Below are positions 1-4,640 of a DNA stretch of 8,252 nucleotides, piece by piece. The position numbers were made by a program, and so were the translations under genes. The stretch comes from an uncultured Nostocoides sp. (GTDB lineage Bacteria; Actinomycetota; Actinomycetes; Actinomycetales; Dermatophilaceae). The stretch lies in NCBI GenBank assembly GCA_936931335.1, contig CAKZIH010000083.1, positions 1 to 8,252 of the forward strand, read 5' to 3'. Position 1 is the stretch's first letter; every line of letters begins with the position of its first letter. Under the pieces are notes generated by a model that saw only the letters and a list, made by a program, of their open reading frames with translations, did no database searches and was not told the origin of the DNA.

Positions 1-1
1 C

Positions 2-1393
2 CTCGACGCCGAGGGCGCCTTGGCGACCGCGCGCGAGGGCGACGAGCGCCGCGCCCGCGGCGAGCAACTGGCCCCGCTGGCCGGCGTGCCCATTGCCGTC
101 AAGGATGTGATGACGACCAAGGGCCTGCCGACGACCTGCGGCAGCCGCATGCTCGAGGGCTGGGTGCCGCCATACGACAGCACGGTGGTCGAGCGCCTCA
201 AGGCCGCCGGTATGCCGATCCTGGGCAAGACCAATATGGACGAGTTCGCCATGGGCTCATCTACCGAGCACTCGGCATACGGGCCCTCGCACAATCCCTG
301 GGACCTGACGCGAATCCCTGGCGGCTCTGGCGGCGGCTCCTCGGCCGTGCTGGCCAGCTTCCAGGCGCCGCTGGCCACCGGGACCGACACCGGCGGCTCG
401 ATCCGCCAGCCGGCCTCGGTCACCGGCACCGTCGGCGTCAAGCCGACCTATGGCGCGGTCTCCCGCTACGGCCTGGTGGCTCTGGCTAGTTCCCTGGACC
501 AGGCCGGCCCGTGCGCCCGGACCGTCCTGGACACCGCCCTGCTGCACGAGGTGATGGCCGGTCACGACCCGCGCGACTCCACCTCCATCGACGCGCCCGT
601 GCCGCCGGTGGTCGAGGCCGCTCGCCGCGCGGATGTCTACGGGATGCGGATCGGCATCGTCAAGGAACTGACCGGCGAGGGTTTCCAGGCCGGAGTGCAG
701 CAGCGCTTCGACGAGTCGGTGCAGCATCTGGTGGATGCGGGCGCCGAAGTGGTCGAGGTGTCCTGCCCGAACTTCGTGCACGCCCTGGCGGCCTACTACC
801 TGATCCTGCCCAGCGAGGCATCCAGCAACCTGGCCAAGTTCGACGCGATGCGCTACGGCCTGCGGGTCGGTCCGCGCGATGTCGCCAACCCCAGCGCCGA
901 ACAGGTGATGGCCGCCAGCCGCGACGCCGGCTTCGGCGCCGAGGTCAAGCGCCGCATCATGCTGGGCACCTATGCCCTCTCCAGCGGCTACTACGACGCC
1001 TATTACGGCTCGGCGCAGAAGGTCCGCCGCCTCATCGCCGACGACTTCACGGCCGCCTTCGAAAAGGCCGATGTGCTGGTCTCGCCGACCACGCCGACCA
1101 CGGCATTCCCGTTGGGGGAGAAGCTCTCCGATCCGCTGTCCATGTATATGCAGGACATCGCCACCATCCCGGCGAACCTCGCCGGCGTCCCCGGTATGTC
1201 GCTACCCAGCGGCCTGGCGCCGGAGGACGGCCTGCCCGTCGGCTTCCAGATCCTCGCCCCGGCAATGGCCGATGACCGCCTGTATGCCGTGGGCGCCGCC
1301 CTGGAGGCCCGCCTGCTGGCCCAGTGGGGTGGCCCGCTGCTGGCCGGCGTCCCCGACCTGACGACGATGACGACCGCGGAGGCCGCGCGATGA
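2..1393 (+). CDS. gatA: GatA, amidase subunit of Asp/Glu-tRNA amidotransferase (5' partial)
   Basis: GatA is the glutaminase subunit of the cytoplasmic GatCAB complex. It releases ammonia from glutamine, which GatB uses to convert Glu-tRNA(Gln) to Gln-tRNA(Gln) and Asp-tRNA(Asn) to Asn-tRNA(Asn). The reading frame is open from base 2 and enters the window already inside the protein. A TTG at 20 is only an internal codon, and roughly 30-45 N-terminal residues are missing compared with the usual length near 490-500. The amidase-signature triad is visible: Lys in VPIAVKD (codon at 101), the cis-Ser in the PGGSGGGSSA loop (codon at 326) and the nucleophile Ser in TDTGGSIRQPA (codon at 398). The actinobacterial-type stretch KPTYGAVSRYGLVA follows. 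The gene ends in TGA at 1391-1393, overlapping the gatB ATG as ATGA, so translational coupling is likely. Family assignment is very secure. Confidence 0.97.
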   Translation, partial: LDAEGALATAREGDERRARGEQLAPLAGVPIAVKDVMTTKGLPTTCGSRMLEGWVPPYDSTVVERLKAAGMPILGKTNMDEFAMGSSTEHSAYGPSHNPWDLTRIPGGSGGGSSAVLASFQAPLATGTDTGGSIRQPASVTGTVGVKPTYGAVSRYGLVALASSLDQAGPCARTVLDTALLHEVMAGHDPRDSTSIDAPVPPVVEAARRADVYGMRIGIVKELTGEGFQAGVQQRFDESVQHLVDAGAEVVEVSCPNFVHALAAYYLILPSEASSNLAKFDAMRYGLRVGPRDVANPSAEQVMAASRDAGFGAEVKRRIMLGTYALSSGYYDAYYGSAQKVRRLIADDFTAAFEKADVLVSPTTPTTAFPLGEKLSDPLSMYMQDIATIPANLAGVPGMSLPSGLAPEDGLPVGFQILAPAMADDRLYAVGAALEARLLAQWGGPLLAGVPDLTTMTTAEAAR

Positions 1394-2913
1394 CGACCCG
1401 CACGCCCGAGGCGACGCTCTCCTTCGAGGAGGCGCTCGCGAGTTTTGACCCGGCGCTGGGCCTGGAGGTCCACGTCGAACTCAACACCGCAACCAAGATG
1501 TTCTGCGGGTGCGCGACCGGTTTCGGCGCCGAGCCGAACACGCAGGTTTGCCCGGTCTGCCTCGGCCTGCCCGGGGCGCTGCCGGTAGTCAACGCGGTGG
1601 CGGTGGAGTCCGCCGTCCGGATCGGCCTGGCGCTCAACTGCCAGATCGCCACCTGGTGCCGCTTCGCGCGCAAGAATTACTTCTATCCGGACATGCCCAA
1701 GAACTTCCAGACCAGCCAGTATGACGAGCCGATCGCCTTCGACGGCCACCTGGATGTGGAACTTGAGGACGGCACGAGCTACCGGGTCGAGATCGAGCGG
1801 GCGCACATGGAGGAGGACACCGGCAAGTCCACCCACGTCGGCGGCGCGACCGGCCGCATCCACGGCGCCACGCACTCCCTGGTCGACTACAACCGCGCCG
1901 GTATCCCGCTCATCGAGATCGTCACCCGGCCGATGCTCGGCGCGGGGGAGCGGGCCCCGGAGATCGCCCGGGCGTATGTCGCCACCCTGCGCGATTTGCT
2001 TGCCGGACTTGGCGTTTCGGACGTCAAGATGGAGCAGGGGTCGATGCGCTGCGATGTGAACCTGTCGCTGGCACCCAAGGGTGGCGACAAGCTCGGTACC
2101 CGCAGCGAGACCAAGAATGTCAACTCGCTGCGCTCCGTGGAGCGTGCGGTCCGCTACGAGATCGGCCGGCACGCGGCGATCCTGAGCACCGGTGGCGCCG
2201 TGGTCCAAGAGACCCGCCACTGGCACGAGGACACCGGCATCACCACCTCCGGCCGGGAGAAGTCCGACGCCGAGGACTACCGCTATTTCCCCGAGCCCGA
2301 CCTGGTGCCGGTGGCGCCGGATGCGGCCTGGGTGGAGTCCCTGCGCGCCGCCCTGCCCGAGCCCCCGGCCGCCCGGCGCAAGCGCCTCCAGGCGGACTGG
2401 GGTTATAGCGACCTGGAGATGCGCGATGTGGTCAACGCGGGGCTGCTGGACCTGATCGAGCAGACCGTGGGCGCTGGGGCGAGCCCCGCCGGAGCCCGCA
2501 AGTGGTGGTCCGGGGAGATCGCGCGCCGGGCCAACGCCGAAGGCCTGACCGTGCCCGCGTATGCCGCCGACCTCGGCGTCACCCCCGCCGCGGTCGTGGA
2601 ACTGGAGGGTCTGGTCACCGGTGGCCGGCTGAACGACGCCATGGCCCGCCAGGTATGGGAGGGCGTGCTCGCTGGCGAGGGTGGCCCGACCGCGGTCGCC
2701 GATGCCCGTGGCCTGGAGTTGGTCTCGGACAGCGGCGCCCTGGAGGCCGCCGTCGATGCGGTCATCGCCGGCAATCCCGATGTGGCACAGAAGATCCGGG
2801 ACGGCAAGGTGGCCGCCGCCGGTGCGCTCATCGGCCAGGTCATGAAGCAGCTCAAGGGCCAGGGTGACGCCGCTGCCGTGCGCGAGCTGATCCTCAGCAA
2901 GCTGCAGGGCTGA
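1390..2913 (+). CDS. gatB: GatB, tRNA-binding/kinase subunit of Asp/Glu-tRNA amidotransferase
   Basis: GatB phosphorylates the misacylated Glu or Asp on the tRNA and amidates it with ammonia channelled from GatA. The product from ATG 1390 is 507 residues, a normal length. The N-terminal catalytic cradle begins at LGLEVHVEL (about residue 23). The four-cysteine zinc site is complete: C39 and C41 in FCGC, C54 and C57 in CPVC. Other hallmarks are WCRFARKNYFYPDMPKN, YDEPIA, HMEEDTGKSTH, IHGATHSLVDYNRAG, QGSMRCDVN and ETKNVNSLRSVE. The tail (about residues 355-505) is the helical YqeY-type tRNA-recognition domain, including GGRLNDAMARQV and VAQKIRDGKVAAAGALIGQV. I chose ATG 1390 because it overlaps the gatA stop (ATGA), the usual arrangement. 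The frame stays open upstream to 1324, but that part only re-reads the end of gatA. No defects seen. Confidence 0.97.
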   Translation: MTTRTPEATLSFEEALASFDPALGLEVHVELNTATKMFCGCATGFGAEPNTQVCPVCLGLPGALPVVNAVAVESAVRIGLALNCQIATWCRFARKNYFYPDMPKNFQTSQYDEPIAFDGHLDVELEDGTSYRVEIERAHMEEDTGKSTHVGGATGRIHGATHSLVDYNRAGIPLIEIVTRPMLGAGERAPEIARAYVATLRDLLAGLGVSDVKMEQGSMRCDVNLSLAPKGGDKLGTRSETKNVNSLRSVERAVRYEIGRHAAILSTGGAVVQETRHWHEDTGITTSGREKSDAEDYRYFPEPDLVPVAPDAAWVESLRAALPEPPAARRKRLQADWGYSDLEMRDVVNAGLLDLIEQTVGAGASPAGARKWWSGEIARRANAEGLTVPAYAADLGVTPAAVVELEGLVTGGRLNDAMARQVWEGVLAGEGGPTAVADARGLELVSDSGALEAAVDAVIAGNPDVAQKIRDGKVAAAGALIGQVMKQLKGQGDAAAVRELILSKLQG

Positions 2914-2981
2914 CGCCGACTGACCTCAGGCGCCGACTCACGTCAGGCGCCAACTCTCCTCAGTCGGCGACTCACCCCAGA
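2914..2981. repeat. Degenerate 17-bp tandem repeat, four units
   Basis: Four back-to-back 17-bp units begin right after the gatB stop codon: 2914-2930, 2931-2947, 2948-2964 and 2965-2981. Their approximate consensus is CGCCGACTCACCTCAGG. Units 1 and 2 differ at two positions; units 3 and 4 are more diverged; a fifth, shortened copy may follow to about 2995. The array also contains a perfect 10-bp inverted pair, CGCCGACTGA at 2914-2923 and TCAGTCGGCG at 2960-2969, separated by 36 bases. Its function is unknown; it is noncoding and sits in the gatB 3' untranslated region. Confidence 0.7.
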
Positions 2982-3023
2982 AGTCACACTCAGGCGGGCC
3001 GGACCCACCCCGGCCGGTCGGAC

Positions 3024-3070
3024 ACAACTAAGCCGGGCCCCGCGCGATGTGCGGGGCCCGGCCATGTTGT
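3024..3070. terminator. Bidirectional terminator hairpin between convergent gatB and DUF937 gene
   Basis: A perfect 12-bp stem, GCCGGGCCCCGC at 3032-3043 and GCGGGGCCCGGC at 3051-3062, encloses the 7-base loop GCGATGT. Beyond a 3x3 internal loop, ACAAC (3024-3028) can pair with GTTGT (3066-3070) and lengthen the stem. It lies between the stop codons of two genes that face each other, so it can serve both. No run of T follows on either strand, as is common in high-GC actinobacteria, so the structure is a confident call and the termination role an inference. Confidence 0.85.
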
Positions 3071-3101
3071 CGGATCAGGTGCTGTGGTGTCGGATCGGGT
3101 G
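3068..3101. repeat. Short direct repeat pair, 20-bp period
   Basis: TGTCGGATCAGGTG (3068-3081) and TGTCGGATCGGGTG (3088-3101) match at 13 of 14 positions with a 20-bp offset. They lie just beyond the stop codon of the minus-strand DUF937 gene, in its 3' untranslated region, next to the terminator stem. No function can be assigned. Confidence 0.55.
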
Positions 3102-3104
3102 GGG

Positions 3105-3869
3105 TCAGCGACGCCCGCCGCCGAGCAGCGAGCCGAGGATGTCCATCAGGCCGCCACCGTTGTCCTGCTGCTGCGGCTGCGGGGTCCGGCTGGAGCGGCT
3201 GTTGGCCGCCCCGCCGAGCACGTCGCGCAGGATCGAGTCGAGGCCGGCCTGGGTGCCCGGGCCGGGCTGGTTCGCCGACGGCGTCTGGCGCGTCGAGTCC
3301 TGTGGGAAGGCGTCACGCTCCTGGGCGCGCGGGGCCTGCTGGCCGGAGTGGCCGCCGCCGAGCACCTGGCCGAGGATGTCGCCCAGGCCGCCACCGCCCA
3401 GCCCGCCACCACCGAGGCCGCCGCCGCCACCCAAGCCGCCACCGGAGGCGCCGCCAGCGCGGTTGGTCATCTGCTTCATGACATAGGACATGACGATCGG
3501 GGCGAGGATGGGCAGCAGACGCCGGAAGAGGGAGCCCCCGAGGCCGCCGGCCGCGCCATACGAGCCCAACTGGTTGTAGACGGCATCGGTCTGGTTGCCG
3601 AAGATATGCTGCGCGATCACCTCACCGTCGCGGGCGTCGACGGAGTTCACGTCCACGCCGCCGTCCAGCAGGCCCGGGTCGTGCTGGCCGAGCGCCTGGA
3701 GGATGGACTGCGCGCCGGCCGGGTCCTGGGAATTGGCGTCCAGACCACCGAAGAGCGCGGGCAGCGCGGCCGCTGCGGCCTGCTCCACCTGCTCCGGCTC
3801 GGCGCCCACCTGAGCAGCCAACTGGTTCATGTCCAGGCTGGCGAGAATGTCGTCGACGGCGTTCTGCAT
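3105..3869 (-). CDS. DUF937 family protein, Gly/Leu-rich
   Basis: A 254-residue protein of the DUF937 family (YidB-like), whose biochemical role is not established. Residues 1-135 form the conserved part: an acidic helical N-terminus (AVDDILASLDMNQLAAQVG), AAAAALPALFGGLDAN, DGEVIAQHIFGNQ, and a hydrophobic helix LFRRLLPILAPIVMSYVMKQ (about 114-133) that fits the family's signature. Residues 143-163 are almost only Gly with Leu every 5-6 positions. A long polar, Gln/Pro-rich tail then carries three similar motifs, GLGDILGQVLGGG (161-173), GLDSILRDVLGG (209-220) and GLMDILGSLLGGG (240-252). No signal peptide is apparent. The start is firm: AAGGAGGAA lies 7 bases upstream of the ATG. The gene stands alone, convergent with gatB and divergent from the phosphatase gene. 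Family call is good; function unknown. Confidence 0.88.
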   Translation of the reverse strand: MQNAVDDILASLDMNQLAAQVGAEPEQVEQAAAAALPALFGGLDANSQDPAGAQSILQALGQHDPGLLDGGVDVNSVDARDGEVIAQHIFGNQTDAVYNQLGSYGAAGGLGGSLFRRLLPILAPIVMSYVMKQMTNRAGGASGGGLGGGGGLGGGGLGGGGLGDILGQVLGGGHSGQQAPRAQERDAFPQDSTRQTPSANQPGPGTQAGLDSILRDVLGGAANSRSSRTPQPQQQDNGGGLMDILGSLLGGGRR

Positions 3870-3876
3870 GGGGTGC

Positions 3877-3885
3877 TTCCTCCTT
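3877..3885 (-). promoter_or_regulatory. Strong Shine-Dalgarno of the DUF937 gene
   Basis: On the minus strand AAGGAGGAA occupies 3885-3877, seven bases before the ATG at 3869. This is close to the full anti-16S complement and stands out against the weak ribosome sites of the other genes here. It fixes the start and decides that the minus-strand frame, not the long overlapping plus-strand frames, is the real gene. Confidence 0.9.
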
Positions 3886-3889
3886 CATA

Positions 3890-3930
3890 CGCCCCGAAGG
3901 GCGCGGGCCGGGACGCCTCGTGCGTCCCGG
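3890..3930 (-). promoter_or_regulatory. Two consecutive hairpins in the DUF937 5' leader, one with a UUCG tetraloop
   Basis: Read on the minus strand, the first hairpin is CCGGGACGC-ACGAG-GCGTCCCGG (3930-3908), a perfect 9-bp stem with a 5-base loop. Four bases later comes CGCCC-TTCG-GGGCG (3903-3890), a 5-bp stem closed by the exceptionally stable C(UUCG)G tetraloop. The Shine-Dalgarno begins only four bases downstream of the second hairpin. The structures are plain from the sequence. Whether they stabilise the mRNA, attenuate transcription or gate translation is inference, and requires the transcript to start upstream of 3930, which I could not confirm. Confidence 0.65.
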
Positions 3931-3958
3931 TCTGGCATGGCTCAAGGTAGCAATCCGA

Positions 3959-3989
3959 GCGGCAAATTCGGCCGCACACACCCGTGCGG
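3959..3989. promoter_or_regulatory. Overlapping inverted repeats in the divergent control region
   Basis: CCGCAC (3972-3977) and GTGCGG (3984-3989) form a perfect 6-bp inverted repeat with a 6-base gap. An alternative pair, GCGGC (3959-3963) with GCCGC (3971-3975), shares bases with it, so the two stems exclude each other if formed in RNA. The location between two divergent genes suits an operator. No matching sigma-factor hexamers with proper spacing could be identified on either strand, so this is a weak call. Confidence 0.35.
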
Positions 3990-4006
3990 ATCCGGCGTGG
4001 GGGCGG

Positions 4007-4012
4007 CATGCT
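4007..4012 (+). promoter_or_regulatory. Possible -10 element for a leaderless sixA transcript
   Basis: CATGCT agrees with the two most conserved positions of the actinobacterial -10 (A at position 2, T at position 6). It lies exactly 7-12 bases before ATG 4019, where a -10 should be if transcription starts on the start codon. This would explain the missing Shine-Dalgarno. There is no recognisable -35, so the call is tentative. Confidence 0.25.
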
Positions 4013-4018
4013 AAGGCG

Positions 4019-4543
4019 ATGACCACGGCAGCCATGGACCGGACCCTGATCCTCCTGCGGCACGCGAAGGCCCAAGAAGGCGGCGCCCGCGACCACGACC
4101 GGGAACTCACCGCTCGCGGTCAGCGTGACGCCCGGGCCGCCGGGGCCTGGCTACACCAGCAGTCCTATGGCATCGACGAGGTGCTCTGCTCCACGGCGGA
4201 GCGGGCCCGGCAGACCGCCCAGGGGGTCTGGGACGGCGGGTGCGCCGAGGCGGACGTCCGTTACGAGAACCGGATCTACGAGGCGCAGCCGGAGGCCCTG
4301 CTGCAGGTGCTGCGCGAAGCCGACGAGGACGCTCAGGTAGTCATGCTCGTCGGGCACTCTCCCGGCATACCGACGCTGGCGAGTCTGCTCGCCGACGGTG
4401 AGGGCAAGCGGGGCGCGCATGAGGCGCTCGCGCAGGGTTATCCCACCGCCGGGATCGCGGTGCTCAGCTTCCAAGGCCATTGGGCCGACCTGGCTTTTGG
4501 CGCGGCGGCCTTGGAGCGATTCGAGGTCGCCCGCGACGCCTGA
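4019..4543 (+). CDS. sixA: SixA-type phosphohistidine phosphatase (histidine phosphatase superfamily)
   Basis: A 174-residue cytoplasmic protein of the histidine phosphatase (phosphoglycerate-mutase-like) superfamily, SixA branch by size and order of motifs. In E. coli SixA removes phosphate from phosphohistidine proteins such as PTS/NPr components; the target here is unknown. Visible active-site elements are the RH motif in ILLRHAKA (R14, H15, the phospho-acceptor), R62 in STAERARQT, and the second histidine H113 in MLVGHSPGIPTLA. The length fits SixA and is short for classic mutases. The start is uncertain: ATG 4019 is used here because it gives a compact N-terminus, but it has no properly spaced Shine-Dalgarno (only AAGG, too close). 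ATG 4034, giving MDRTLILLRHAK, is equally plausible. An upstream in-frame GTG at 3920 lies in a hairpin and adds non-homologous-looking sequence. Confidence 0.88.
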   Translation: MTTAAMDRTLILLRHAKAQEGGARDHDRELTARGQRDARAAGAWLHQQSYGIDEVLCSTAERARQTAQGVWDGGCAEADVRYENRIYEAQPEALLQVLREADEDAQVVMLVGHSPGIPTLASLLADGEGKRGAHEALAQGYPTAGIAVLSFQGHWADLAFGAAALERFEVARDA

Positions 4544-4578
4544 GTGAGCCACCTGATGCGCAGATGAGCGATCCGGGT

Positions 4579-4584
4579 TAGCGT
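4579..4584 (+). promoter_or_regulatory. Candidate -10 element for the subtilase gene
   Basis: TAGCGT fits the actinobacterial TANNNT -10 pattern and lies 57 bases before the GTG start, giving room for a leader of about 50 bases. A -35 match at 16-18 bases spacing is not visible; CTGATG at 4553 is 20 bases away. Low confidence. Confidence 0.3.
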
Positions 4585-4593
4585 GCGGTCTGC

Positions 4594-4610
4594 GGCCCAT
4601 CTCCTGGGCC
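4594..4610 (+). promoter_or_regulatory. Small hairpin in the subtilase leader
   Basis: GGCCCA (4594-4599) and TGGGCC (4605-4610) form a perfect 6-bp stem around TCTCC. It lies about 16 bases before the purine-rich ribosome site of the protease gene and 51 bases after the sixA stop. It could be a leader structure or a weak terminator for sixA; no T-run follows. Confidence 0.4.
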
Positions 4611-4640
4611 ACTGAGCAGCAGATTCGGGAAGGGAACTGC

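Noticed and set aside
1324..1389. Upstream extension of gatB to 1324.
   Set aside because: It would overlap gatA by about 70 bases. The ATGA overlap at 1390 gives the normal GatB N-terminus.
1003..2226. Long minus-strand frame opposite gatA/gatB (407 codons).
   Set aside because: It spans the junction of two unmistakable plus-strand genes and has shadow-like composition.
2914..2995. CRISPR-like array.
   Set aside because: The units are only 17 bp, abut without spacers and diverge between copies, so this is a tandem repeat and not a CRISPR.
3084..3950. Plus-strand open frames across the DUF937 gene, up to 288 codons.
   Set aside because: The minus-strand frame has a near-perfect Shine-Dalgarno and DUF937 sequence features; the plus-strand products are Arg/Ala/Gly-rich with no support.
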